Part shown: positions 24,073 through 31,468 of the stretch, one piece after another
Layout of the letters: every line of letters begins with the position of its first letter
Numbering within the stretch: position 1 is the stretch's first letter
Source: CAZHFA01 sp964534945
GTDB lineage: Bacteria; Bdellovibrionota_C; UBA2361; CAKMMH01
Length of the DNA: 31,468 nucleotides
Assembly (NCBI GenBank): GCA_964534945.1
Contig: CAZHSB010000016.1
Location: forward strand, 1-31,468
Direction: 5' to 3'
Program-made: the position numbers and the translations under genes
The notes under the pieces: generated by a model
What the model saw: only the letters and a program-made list of their open reading frames with translations
What the model was told of the DNA's origin: nothing
Databases searched by the model: none

Positions 24073-24599
24073 AACATTTTTTAATCACAGCAATTTTTGT
24101 TGGAATATTTTGTTTATCTTTTCCAAGAGAATCTTTTTGTATTAATGATGGAAATATTTTGCATATTCCTCCAAGTGCGACGAGTTTTAAAACGTCGGGA
24201 TTGCCGATGATTTTGCAGGCAAAGTTGTCTGGAACAAGAAATGTTAATCATAAAATTAGGCTAATCGCTGTAATAGATGGTGATGTATTAGATGTTCCTT
24301 CTAATCAAGTTTATTGGGATGCACAAGATAGACCTGTTTATGATTTTAATGTGTATTATCCTAAAAGATCTATAAGTTATCGTTTTGTAATAGATACATA
24401 TTCAGATCTTAATTCATCAAAACGATTTGTTTCTGGAACTTATAGTATATATAGAGCATGTAAGATCCAAACAGAATCCAATGAAAAAAATATCTTGCAA
24501 AAGGCATCTGAAGAATCGTTAATAGCAGAAAGAAATGTAAAAGTAAGAGAAGAAATAATAAAAGTTATAAAAGAGATACAAGAAAAGGCGGAGCTTTAG
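24048..24599 (+). CDS. Secreted protein of unknown function in the kinase operon
   Basis: The 183-residue product has an N-terminal signal peptide (Lys-rich start, hydrophobic core about 10-25, probable cleavage near 30). It continues with a beta-rich domain to about 140 and a C-terminal charged helix (145-183) rich in Glu/Lys. No family was recognised. A GAGGAAA ribosome binding site inside the kinase gene precedes the ATG. The 25-bp overlap with the kinase and the direct abutment with the next gene point to a shared function, perhaps as an extracytoplasmic partner of the kinase sensor domain. Confidence 0.75.
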   Translation: MAFKIYKIKHFLITAIFVGIFCLSFPRESFCINDGNILHIPPSATSFKTSGLPMILQAKLSGTRNVNHKIRLIAVIDGDVLDVPSNQVYWDAQDRPVYDFNVYYPKRSISYRFVIDTYSDLNSSKRFVSGTYSIYRACKIQTESNEKNILQKASEESLIAERNVKVREEIIKVIKEIQEKAEL

Positions 24600-25250
24600 A
24601 TGAAAAAAATATGTATATTTTTAATTATAACATTAATTAGTGTCGCAAATGTAAATGCATCTCAAACTATAGCTATAACTTTCCCGAATAATCAAGAAGA
24701 TGATTCTCAACATGTGAAGCTCGCAAAGGGATTATTACTAAAAGGAGAAGAGTTAATAGTCATTGATGATGTAAAGGTAGATGCAACTGGTAACTTTATT
24801 AGAGTGGTATTTAATGTAAGTGCGAATGACCAAAATTTTGTTGGCGCTTTTATAGAAGATGAAGATGGAAAGCGAGAATATAGTTCTATGAAGCAAATAT
24901 CTTCTTTTATTTCTCAAGAAAAAGAGCTTGCACAATGTTCTCCTAAGACAGTAGATATTACATTGCTTGCAGGAAATGAATCGTTGCTAATGGAACTTGT
25001 TCAGGTTAGGCAAAAAAGTGCTAACTTACTTGATGAAGAAATTGCAAAACTTTTATCAGAAGATTTAATTTTTACAATAAATAATCTTGAAAAGTATTTT
25101 GGCTTAACTTATGATACACCAATTAGTGCGAATATGCCTAAAGAGGATTTGTTAATAAGATTAAAACGAATACAAGTGGCGTTGACAAACGTTAAGACTC
25201 ATGAGGCAACTAGGGTTAGAATTGAAAGAGATGGGCATATCATTAAATAA
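24600..25250 (+). CDS. Secreted protein of unknown function, second in the kinase operon
   Basis: The 216-residue protein has a classic signal peptide (MKK start, hydrophobic core, cleavage after about residue 20, VNA-S). A beta-rich part (20-110) and a helical C-terminal half (120-205) follow, rich in Leu/Glu. No family was recognised. The start codon follows the preceding stop directly, and GGCGGAG before it is a good ribosome binding site. Its 3' end overlaps the RluA-type gene by up to 50 bp. Confidence 0.75.
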   Translation: MKKICIFLIITLISVANVNASQTIAITFPNNQEDDSQHVKLAKGLLLKGEELIVIDDVKVDATGNFIRVVFNVSANDQNFVGAFIEDEDGKREYSSMKQISSFISQEKELAQCSPKTVDITLLAGNESLLMELVQVRQKSANLLDEEIAKLLSEDLIFTINNLEKYFGLTYDTPISANMPKEDLLIRLKRIQVALTNVKTHEATRVRIERDGHIIK

Positions 25251-26181
25251 TAGTATTGTTGATTTAGAAAGAATTCAAAATACATTTACAAGTCGTCGTC
25301 ATTTTTTCCAAAGATTAGAAAATACACCAATAAAATTAAGAGATTTCCTTGTGATGATGCTTCCTTTTATTGAGGAAAAATCATGGGATAAGCGTTTTTT
25401 ATTAGGGGGAGTTTTTGTTAATGGAAAGCCTGTATATAATGTTGACGAAATAATAATAGGGCCTTCGAATATTGAATATTATGAACCAAAATTTGATATA
25501 GAAAAAATAGAAGAATTTTTTCCAAAATTTGATAAAAATAATATTGTTTATGAAAAAGATGGTATAGTTATTTATTATAAGCCAAGAAAGTTACCTACGA
25601 TTCCTTCAAAGGAACAACGTTTTTTTAATTTAAGAACATATTTAGAAAAATATTATGATAGTTCAGTTCATGTGCCGAGCAGATTGGATACTTCTACACA
25701 AGGCCTCGTAATAGGAAGTTATAAAGAACAGACACATGAGTTTGTTCAAAAATTATTTGAATATAAGAAAATACAAAAATTTTATATTTTAAAAGTAAAC
25801 GGATTGGTAGATTGGGATGAATATGATTGTAATTTTTGCATTGATAAAAGCAAAGATCATCCTGTGCTTAGAGTTTCATCTAATGAGGGTAAGAAAGCAG
25901 AGACAATATTTACTGTTGTTAAAAGGGATAAAGAAGAGAATAGCACTATTCTTATTGCAAAGCCCATAACGGGACGAACTCACCAGATCCGAGTTCATAT
26001 AAGTTCTTTAGGATTTCCTATCATTGGAGATAATTTTTATAATGGTAAAATGGCCCCTGCACTTAATTTGATTTGTTTTAAGCTAAAATTTAAAGATAAA
26101 AATGATGAAGAAAAAACCATTATTGCTCCAGAAAATCTTGTAGAGGGCATTAAGGATCTTAAAGAATATTTCAATAATTGA
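25201..26181 (+). CDS. RluA-family pseudouridine synthase
   Basis: The enzyme isomerises uridine to pseudouridine in rRNA or tRNA. Residues 45-90 resemble an S4-like RNA-binding segment (KLRDFL, GGVFVNGKPV). The catalytic motif RLDTSTQG (161-168) matches RLDxxTxG with Asp163 as the nucleophile. KPITGRTHQIRVHISSLGFPIIGD near 260 is the family C-terminal motif. The start is uncertain: ATG at 25201 lacks a Shine-Dalgarno sequence and gives a 50-bp overlap; ATG at 25231 or a TTG at 25222 after AGGG are possible. It is an RNA-modification gene at the end of a signalling operon, probably only co-transcribed. Confidence 0.88.
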   Translation: MRQLGLELKEMGISLNNSIVDLERIQNTFTSRRHFFQRLENTPIKLRDFLVMMLPFIEEKSWDKRFLLGGVFVNGKPVYNVDEIIIGPSNIEYYEPKFDIEKIEEFFPKFDKNNIVYEKDGIVIYYKPRKLPTIPSKEQRFFNLRTYLEKYYDSSVHVPSRLDTSTQGLVIGSYKEQTHEFVQKLFEYKKIQKFYILKVNGLVDWDEYDCNFCIDKSKDHPVLRVSSNEGKKAETIFTVVKRDKEENSTILIAKPITGRTHQIRVHISSLGFPIIGDNFYNGKMAPALNLICFKLKFKDKNDEEKTIIAPENLVEGIKDLKEYFNN

Positions 26182-26245
26182 AAAAATCCGATAATGTGAT
26201 TAAATGTAAGAGTTAGAATTTATTAATTTTTTATTAGGGGGAAAA

Positions 26246-26944
26246 ATGATAGGATTTGATCCACTTTACTTTATTGTCCTTGCTCCTGCTATATTATTTG
26301 CAATGTTCACGTCTTTTAGGGTTAAGTATGCTTTTAAACAAGGGCAAAAAATAAAATCAATCAGTAATGTTAGCGGTGTAGACGCAGCTAGAAGAATTTT
26401 GGATTTAAATGGGCTTTCAGATGTAAAAATAGAGGAGATAAAAAGTACGTTGGGAGATCATTACGATCCAAAAGAGAAAGTTTTAAGATTAAGCCCAGAA
26501 GTTTATAACGATACCTCTTTATCTTCTCTCGGAGTTGCGGCTCATGAAGCAGGGCATGCCATTCAAGATGCTACGCATTATCCTCTCTTAAAGATTAGGA
26601 ATGCTGTTGTCCCAATAGCATCTTTTGGATCTAATGCATCAATGATGTTGATATTAATAGGTGCTATTTTAAGCAGTATGGGATTAATCAAACTTGGTGT
26701 GGTTGCATATACAGCTGTTGTCCTATTTCAAATAATAAATTTACCTGTTGAGTTTGATGCAAGTAAAAGAGCAAAGGAAATCCTTGTCTCACAAGGAATG
26801 ATATATGAAAATGAGGAAAAAGTTGTTTCTAATGTCTTAAGCGCTGCTGCAATGACATATGTCGCTGCTACCGTGTCTGCAATTTTAACATTAGTATATT
26901 ATTTAATTAGGTTGGGAGTAATCGGCGGAAGAGATGACAATTAA
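26246..26944 (+). CDS. YugP-type membrane zinc metallopeptidase
   Basis: The 232-residue protein has an N-terminal helix (about 5-24) and further membrane segments at about 133-150, 154-172 and 203-226. The metalloprotease motif HEAGH at residues 100-104 lies between SLGVAA and AIQD, as in the YugP family (neutral zinc metallopeptidase). The third ligand is probably in VEFDASKRA. AGGGGG gives a strong ribosome binding site. It is the first gene of an envelope proteolysis operon, with an 11-bp overlap with the M16 peptidase gene. Confidence 0.92.
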   Translation: MIGFDPLYFIVLAPAILFAMFTSFRVKYAFKQGQKIKSISNVSGVDAARRILDLNGLSDVKIEEIKSTLGDHYDPKEKVLRLSPEVYNDTSLSSLGVAAHEAGHAIQDATHYPLLKIRNAVVPIASFGSNASMMLILIGAILSSMGLIKLGVVAYTAVVLFQIINLPVEFDASKRAKEILVSQGMIYENEEKVVSNVLSAAAMTYVAATVSAILTLVYYLIRLGVIGGRDDN

Positions 26945-28472
26945 GAAATTTTTATTAAAAAGATTTTCAGTTTTTATTTTAAGCTTTATTTGTTTTTTTG
27001 TTTTCTCTTCAAATTCCTATTGCAAATCACAAAATGGATATGTTGAAAAAAATAAGAAATCAGAAGATATTGCGATAGAATCTTTTGAAAAATTGTATAA
27101 AAATATTTTCATAAAAACTCTTGATAATGGGCTTACCATTATAATGTATAAAAGAGGATATGCTCCTGTATTTTCAGGAATAGTTTCTGTAAGAGTAGGG
27201 GGAAGTGATGAGACTGTTGGAAAAACTGGAATATCTCATATTTTTGAGCATCTTGCTTTTAAGGGGACAAAGACGATTGGTACGACTAATTATAAAAAAG
27301 AAAAAAAACTTTTAGAAAAATTAGAAAAACTTGCTAAGCAAACAGATTCGGGAAATAAATTTTCTAAAGATCAAAAAAAAGAATGGGAAAAAATTCACAG
27401 TGCATTAAAACTTTTATGGACTAGTGAGGCTTTTTCAAAGGAATATGAAAAAAGAGGAGCTGCAAATTTTAATGCAAGTACAGATAAAGATATAACAAGA
27501 TATTATGTAAGTTTTCCCAAAAAAGAATTAGATTTTTGGGCAAAAATGGAAACTGATAGAATCTTAAATCCTGTTATTAGGCAGTTTTATGAGGAACGCG
27601 ATGTTATATTAGAAGAAAGAAAAATGCGTTTTGAAAATTCCCCAGAGGGAAAAATGTACGAAAGCTTTTTGAAAATTATGTTTTTAGATCACCCTTATAG
27701 AAATCCCGTTATAGGTTTTGAAGAAGATATAAAGCATATAACAGCAACTGATGTAAGCAAATTTCAAAAAAAATATTATGTTCCATCTAATATGGTTGTC
27801 GCAGTCGTGGGGGATATTGATTTTGAAAAAGATTTTAAAATTTTAGAAAAATATTTTTCAAAAATTCCGAAAGCAAAAAAGATAAAACGAAATATTTTAA
27901 AAGAGCCCATTCAAGAAGGAGAGCGAAGAGTAAATTTAGATATAAAGGCAAATCCTAGCGTGTTTTTGGCATATCATAAGCCAAACTATCCACACAAAGA
28001 TGATTTAATAATATCATTGCTTTCACAAATTATAGCAGGTTCAAAAATTTCACCTCTTTATAAAGAGCTTATAAAAAATTCTAAATGTGCAAGTAGTATA
28101 GGAATTGATGAGGGGCCAGGAGTTGCTTATCCTAACTACATAGCTTTTTATATCGTTCCAAACGGAAATTGCTCGAACGATAAAATTATATTAATTTTTG
28201 ATAAAGAGATAGAAAAGATAAGAGAAGTTGGCTTTTCTGATGAAGAGTTAGCAATTGCAAAGAGAGCTTTTTTAACGTCAACTGTTGATGTCTTAAATTC
28301 AAATGAGGGAATCGCAAAGATGTTAGCGGAAGCTAAACTCTTATACGGTGATCATAAGGCGATATTAAATTGGATGAAAGAACTTGATAGAGTTTCTATT
28401 ATTGATTTAAAGACTGCTATGAATAAATACTTAATTAAAGGCAATAGAACCATTTCGACAATAGGGAAATAA
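26934..28472 (+). CDS. M16-family zinc peptidase, catalytically competent subunit
   Basis: The 512-residue protein has an N-terminal signal peptide or signal anchor (about 8-29), so it acts outside the cytoplasm. The inverted zinc motif HIFEH (His102, Glu105, His106) and the distal Glu in the DVILEERKMR region make up the M16 active site. An insertion of about 40 Lys-rich residues lies between the motif and the conserved NAST region, which is retained as AANFNASTDKD. The second half (about 270-512) is the usual peptidase-like C-terminal domain. It starts in the end of the YugP gene with GGCGGAAGAG as ribosome binding site, and the next M16 gene follows after 3 bp. Confidence 0.93.
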   Translation: MTIKKFLLKRFSVFILSFICFFVFSSNSYCKSQNGYVEKNKKSEDIAIESFEKLYKNIFIKTLDNGLTIIMYKRGYAPVFSGIVSVRVGGSDETVGKTGISHIFEHLAFKGTKTIGTTNYKKEKKLLEKLEKLAKQTDSGNKFSKDQKKEWEKIHSALKLLWTSEAFSKEYEKRGAANFNASTDKDITRYYVSFPKKELDFWAKMETDRILNPVIRQFYEERDVILEERKMRFENSPEGKMYESFLKIMFLDHPYRNPVIGFEEDIKHITATDVSKFQKKYYVPSNMVVAVVGDIDFEKDFKILEKYFSKIPKAKKIKRNILKEPIQEGERRVNLDIKANPSVFLAYHKPNYPHKDDLIISLLSQIIAGSKISPLYKELIKNSKCASSIGIDEGPGVAYPNYIAFYIVPNGNCSNDKIILIFDKEIEKIREVGFSDEELAIAKRAFLTSTVDVLNSNEGIAKMLAEAKLLYGDHKAILNWMKELDRVSIIDLKTAMNKYLIKGNRTISTIGK

Positions 28473-28475
28473 AAT

Positions 28476-29951
28476 ATGTTTAAAAAAATATTTTTTTTAT
28501 TAGTAATTATTTTTTGTGGCGTTACTTTTCTATTGTATGGAAAAAATACTGATAGTAAAAATCTTATTAAAAATGAGGAGAAAAAGTACATTCCTCCTGT
28601 TGCGACGGAGTGGAAAACATCGCAAGGAATAAAAGTTATATATTACGAAGATGATGAAATTCCTGTAGTAAGGGGAGCATTTTATATAAGAGGAAATATT
28701 GATGAGACGAAAAATCCTATAGCATTAAAAGCGATGGGGACTCTTTTAAAGTCAGGCGGAACAAAAAAATATCCATCATCGAAGCTTGATAAAGAATTAG
28801 AAAAACTTTCAGCAAGTGTTTCTTCTTCTTGGGGAAGTGAGTATGGTAAGATTTCTTTTAGTGCATTATCACAAGATGTTGATAAATTATTTGATATTAT
28901 CGGAGATATGATTTTAAATCCTGTCTTTGAACAAAAAGAAATTGATTTATGGAAATTAAGGGAAAAGGATTCTATCTTAAGACAAAAAGATTATCCAGAT
29001 TCTATAGGATATGAAAAATATAAAAATATTTTATATAAAAGTTCAAATTACGGATATATAAGTAACGAAAAAGATGTCGATAAAATTACTAGGGAGATCT
29101 TGTTAAAAGAGAAAGAAGATTTTGTGGTTCCAAATGATTCTTATTTAACAATAGTTGGTCCAATATCTAAAGAAGAAATAAATAATCTCATTAATAAAAA
29201 TCTTGGCTTGTGGAAAAAAGTTGAGAGAAAAGTAGTAGAAAAAAATAATGATAAATATTTATATACTCCCAAAGGTAAAGAAATTTATTTTATGAAAAAA
29301 GATGATCTTAACCAAGCATCTGTTTATATAATCTCAAAAGGTCCAACGATAAACGAAGAAGATATTTTAAAGTATGATGTTTTTAGTGAATATTTTGGTG
29401 CGGGTGGTTTTTCTTCTGCGTTATTTAATAAGCTAAGGAATGATAAGGGGCTTGTTTATACGACATATGGAGGAGTTTTTCCCAAATTTCCTTATGGTAG
29501 TTCGATAATTTATTTTGCAACATCAGATAAAAATTTAATGAGTGCTTTAAAGCTTGTAGAAAATATAACAAATGATATTAAGAAAAAAGAAAACGTTGAT
29601 AAAGAGATGTTATCTCGGACAAAAAATACGAAATTAATTAAGAGAATTTTTGATACGGATTCTTTTGATAACCTTGTCAGTAAAAAATTTATCCATGATT
29701 TTTTGAGCTTTTCTAATTCTTATGATGCTCTATATCCAAAGCGTGTAAAAGATGTAACTAGTGAAGATATTTCAAGAATTTCCGAAAAATATTTTAATTT
29801 AGAAGATGCGTTTATCGTAATTATTGCTTCTGAATCATCGTTAAATAATTTAAAAATATTATTGAAAGATAATGAATCTATATTCTCCAAATTTAATCTA
29901 AACCTATGTGACGTAAAAAAAGATTCGTGTAAATTGATTAGTAATTTTTAA
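28476..29951 (+). CDS. M16-family peptidase-like protein, non-catalytic subunit
   Basis: The 491-residue protein has a signal peptide (about 1-21) and M16 fold features. Where HxxEH should be, after FYIRGNIDE, the sequence runs ALKAMGTLLKSGG with no His/Glu pair, so it cannot bind catalytic zinc. The conserved late M16 region is present (GAGGFSSALFNKLRNDKGLVYTTYGG near 310-335). Heterodimers of an active and an inactive M16 protein are standard in bacteria, and this gene is tightly coupled to the active partner. Confidence 0.92.
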   Translation: MFKKIFFLLVIIFCGVTFLLYGKNTDSKNLIKNEEKKYIPPVATEWKTSQGIKVIYYEDDEIPVVRGAFYIRGNIDETKNPIALKAMGTLLKSGGTKKYPSSKLDKELEKLSASVSSSWGSEYGKISFSALSQDVDKLFDIIGDMILNPVFEQKEIDLWKLREKDSILRQKDYPDSIGYEKYKNILYKSSNYGYISNEKDVDKITREILLKEKEDFVVPNDSYLTIVGPISKEEINNLINKNLGLWKKVERKVVEKNNDKYLYTPKGKEIYFMKKDDLNQASVYIISKGPTINEEDILKYDVFSEYFGAGGFSSALFNKLRNDKGLVYTTYGGVFPKFPYGSSIIYFATSDKNLMSALKLVENITNDIKKKENVDKEMLSRTKNTKLIKRIFDTDSFDNLVSKKFIHDFLSFSNSYDALYPKRVKDVTSEDISRISEKYFNLEDAFIVIIASESSLNNLKILLKDNESIFSKFNLNLCDVKKDSCKLISNF

Positions 29952-29963
29952 AAGTAATTTTTT

Positions 29964-30653
29964 ATGAAAAAGATATTTTTTATAATTAGCATAATGCTCT
30001 GCTCCTTATCATGTTCTCCAGCGCATGATGCGAAACCAGTTGCTTCATCTACATTAATTGGAGCTGCAACGGGCGCAGGCGCAGGAATGGTTACAGGCTT
30101 TCAAGTTGGTGCAGGAACAGGGCCAGGAGCGGCTGTTGGCGCAGGTTTTGGCGCGGTATTAGGTGCAGTAAATGGGATGTTATCTGAAAGGATAGAATAT
30201 CAGATGAAATTATTAGAATCTGAAATGAACGAGGCAAAAGCTAGAGGCTATGCGCAAGAAATTATAAAAGAGCAATATGAAAGAAGGTTAAAGCTACATC
30301 CTACAAGAGATTTTTATCCTGCTGATATTTTCTTCTATGGAGATGAAGCTAAGCTTAGGCCAAAGGCCTATATGTTATTACAAGAGATAGCAAAATTAAG
30401 TAAAGAAAGACTTCCATGGTCACGACTTGTTGTCGCAAATTATGTAGTAGCAAGTGACGAAGATTCTTCTTATGGAAAATATTTATCTCAAAAACGTTCA
30501 AGAGTGATGGTAAATGAACTTACAAGATTGGGGATTGAACCTAGGAGATTGGTAGCAAGAGGTGTAATTGTGGAGGAACCTGTACTATTAGACCCTGAGG
30601 ATTATCCTTTAAGATATAGCCAAGCTGTTGAATTTATACCTCTTGATAGATAA
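29964..30653 (+). CDS. Glycine-zipper lipoprotein with OmpA-like C-terminal domain
   Basis: The 229-residue protein has a lipoprotein-type signal peptide with probable lipidated Cys17 (SLSC; -3 Ser is slightly off consensus). Residues about 30-72 are a glycine zipper (repeated GAG/GxGxG), then a charged helix (73-105). Residues about 112-229 are an OmpA/Pal-like domain: DIFFYGDEAKLRPKA at its start and SQKRSRVMVNELTRLGIEPRRLVARG, ending with AVEF. The usual Asn-Arg-Arg end motif is replaced by YSQAVEF, so peptidoglycan binding may be altered. It closes the protease operon, 12 bp after the M16 partner. Confidence 0.85.
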   Translation: MKKIFFIISIMLCSLSCSPAHDAKPVASSTLIGAATGAGAGMVTGFQVGAGTGPGAAVGAGFGAVLGAVNGMLSERIEYQMKLLESEMNEAKARGYAQEIIKEQYERRLKLHPTRDFYPADIFFYGDEAKLRPKAYMLLQEIAKLSKERLPWSRLVVANYVVASDEDSSYGKYLSQKRSRVMVNELTRLGIEPRRLVARGVIVEEPVLLDPEDYPLRYSQAVEFIPLDR

Positions 30654-30712
30654 GATAATTTTAACGTAGTATAGAAATAGTTTTTTAATAATTTAATAAT
30701 AATGTGGTGAAT

Positions 30713-30952
30713 ATGGAAAATATAGATATTAAAACAAGCGATGAATTAAAAGAATTTTTAGAAGACCTAGAATTAAAACAATTAGAAGGAAAACTTTCGC
30801 CTATCTATTGTACAAGTGTTATGAATTACGTTTTTGGCTTAGATGATATAAATTCTCTTATGACTGATGAGAATAAAGAAATCGCAAGAAAGCTTTGGCT
30901 TAATGCAAAGGAGAAGGGAATCCTCCTTGCAGATCCTTCCCTTCTTTTTTAG
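30713..30952 (+). CDS. Small acidic helical protein of unknown function
   Basis: The 79-residue protein is predicted to be all helical and is acidic, with no signal or membrane segment. I chose ATG 30713; two in-frame GTG codons at 30704 and 30707 are less likely and would be part of the weak ribosome binding site. No family was recognised. Its last 13 codons contain its own terminator hairpin, so it is probably a short monocistronic unit, and its C-terminal sequence (LADPSLLF) is constrained by that. Confidence 0.65.
   Translation: MENIDIKTSDELKEFLEDLELKQLEGKLSPIYCTSVMNYVFGLDDINSLMTDENKEIARKLWLNAKEKGILLADPSLLF
30913..30950 (+). terminator. Intrinsic terminator inside the 3' end of the small ORF
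   Basis: GAAGGGAA (30913-30920) and TTCCCTTC (30937-30944) form a perfect 8-bp stem, followed by TTTTTT. The stop codon TAG lies at 30950-30952, so the terminator is entirely within the coding sequence. Confidence 0.8.
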
Positions 30953-31247
30953 TTCTTAATGCCCTGATTTTTTGCAACAAATTGCGACCTGAAAATGAGT
31001 TGAATTTTTTAATACATCAAACAAATCAAAATGATCTTGCCTTATCTAATGTTATGCACGGGCTTTCTTTGCTTGTATTTAACTGTTTATTATATAGTTG
31101 GCTACTAGTTGAACAAAAATATATTTCTTTTAAATAATTTTATTAAATTTTCAATAAGGATTGAATCGCTAACTTAAAAATTTTCATCAAAAATAATAAC
31201 TAAAGTTTTATTTTAAGTAATATAGTTCTCTATATTTGGAAAATTTT
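30953..31247. other. Gene-poor AT-rich stretch with possible coding remnant
   Basis: No gene with a good start is visible. One plus-strand frame stays open from about 30944 to 31135 (63 codons) without a proper start. It contains one hydrophobic helix-like segment encoded at about 31060-31110. It may be the tail of a decayed gene or chance in AT-rich DNA. No hairpin, promoter or repeat stands out in 31136-31247. Confidence 0.3.
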
Positions 31248-31468
31248 ATGGAAAAATTAAAAAATTTTTTAGATCAAATTATTAAGTTGTTAATGCGTTG
31301 CATTTGTAGTAAGAGAGTATCCCTCTCTAAAGATTTTCAAAATAAAAAAGTGCATGTCCCAAAATTTTTTATTTATCGGATGTAACGCACATATCTGCAA
31401 ATGGTGATACGGTTTCCTATGAAATTTGCGCAACGACAATAAATGGAATTTTATATTGTTGGGGGGGA
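31248..31468 (+). pseudogene. RCC1-repeat protein gene, apparently frameshifted and cut by the window edge
   Basis: From 31346 to the edge one frame reads a segment with SDVTHISANGDTVSYEICAT then NGILYCWGG, which resembles an RCC1 beta-propeller blade (typical pattern: xxISAGxxxxCAxxxxGxLYCWGxN). That frame has a stop at 31343-31345 and no start codon afterwards. An ATG at 31248 opens a different frame (45 codons, ending 31385), so a shift in the A- and T-runs around 31330-31370 would join the two. It is either a pseudogene, a phase-variable gene or a sequencing error. RCC1-repeat proteins in host-associated bacteria are often secreted effectors. Confidence 0.45.

Noticed and set aside
30944..31135. 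Open frame of about 63 codons after the small orphan gene, possibly its frameshifted extension.
   Set aside because: The upstream gene ends at a perfect intrinsic terminator, and the open frame has no start or recognisable domain.
31352..31376. Similarity of TGTCC followed by ATTTTTTATTTATC to the edge of the MITE-like element near 776-797.
   Set aside because: The shared part is mostly low-complexity T/A sequence and the second site has no palindrome.

Overview
The window is about 31.5 kb of AT-rich DNA from a Gram-negative bacterium. Evidence for an outer membrane is a lipopolysaccharide heptosyltransferase, an OmpA-like lipoprotein, a LolA-like protein and an MMPL exporter. A type III secretion (T3SS) locus, FHA-domain proteins, a Ser/Thr kinase and an RCC1-like fragment suggest a host-associated or predatory lifestyle. 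The mix would fit a low-GC member of Bdellovibrionota/Oligoflexia or a similar group. That is inference: there is no rRNA here and the lineage cannot be fixed from this window.

Layout, left to right. Positions 1-623 hold the 3' part of a Thr/Ser/Pro-rich decapeptide-repeat protein, followed by a MITE-like palindrome (665-780). Positions 930-3811 are a tightly overlapping T3SS export-apparatus operon: sctI, a probable SctO-SctP composite, sctR, sctS and sctT. Positions 3931-5584 pair a PIG-L/LmbE deacetylase with glucosamine-6-phosphate deaminase. Positions 5693-7642 carry a tail-anchored FHA protein and a heptosyltransferase. An Smr-domain protein lies convergently at 7663-8103. Positions 8267-10579 hold ribosomal protein bL33 and a membrane protein with P1B-type ATPase architecture in which the catalytic motifs are destroyed. 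On the minus strand follow RNase G and RecD2 (10538-14423).

Positions 14424-15733 form a 1.3 kb non-coding region that I read as at least two RNA units on the plus strand. The first is an sRNA of about 180 nt with its own promoter, two hairpins carrying the same ACCTCGCTAA motif in their loops, and a terminator. The second is a structured RNA of up to about 420 nt ending in a strong terminator just before prs. A long 22-bp hairpin lies between them.

Positions 15734-16669 are prs. The minus strand from 21818 to 16666 is an operon typA, hot-dog thioesterase, LolA-like protein, MMPL exporter; the last three resemble the thioesterase/LolA/MMPL module of aryl-polyene and related outer-membrane lipid clusters. 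Positions 22113-26181 are a five-gene overlapping chain: small FHA-like protein, transmembrane Ser/Thr kinase, two secreted orphan proteins and an RluA-family pseudouridine synthase. Positions 26246-30653 are an envelope proteolysis operon: YugP-like zinc protease, an active M16 peptidase, a non-catalytic M16 partner and a glycine-zipper/OmpA-like lipoprotein. A small orphan gene whose last codons form its own terminator follows. The right edge has a probably frameshifted RCC1-repeat gene running off the window.

The most notable items are the pseudo-P-type ATPase, the two RNAs in the 14.4-15.7 kb gap, the SctO-SctP composite, and a perfect inverted repeat abutting the sctI ribosome binding site. 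No tRNA, rRNA, CRISPR array or intact transposase gene was found.
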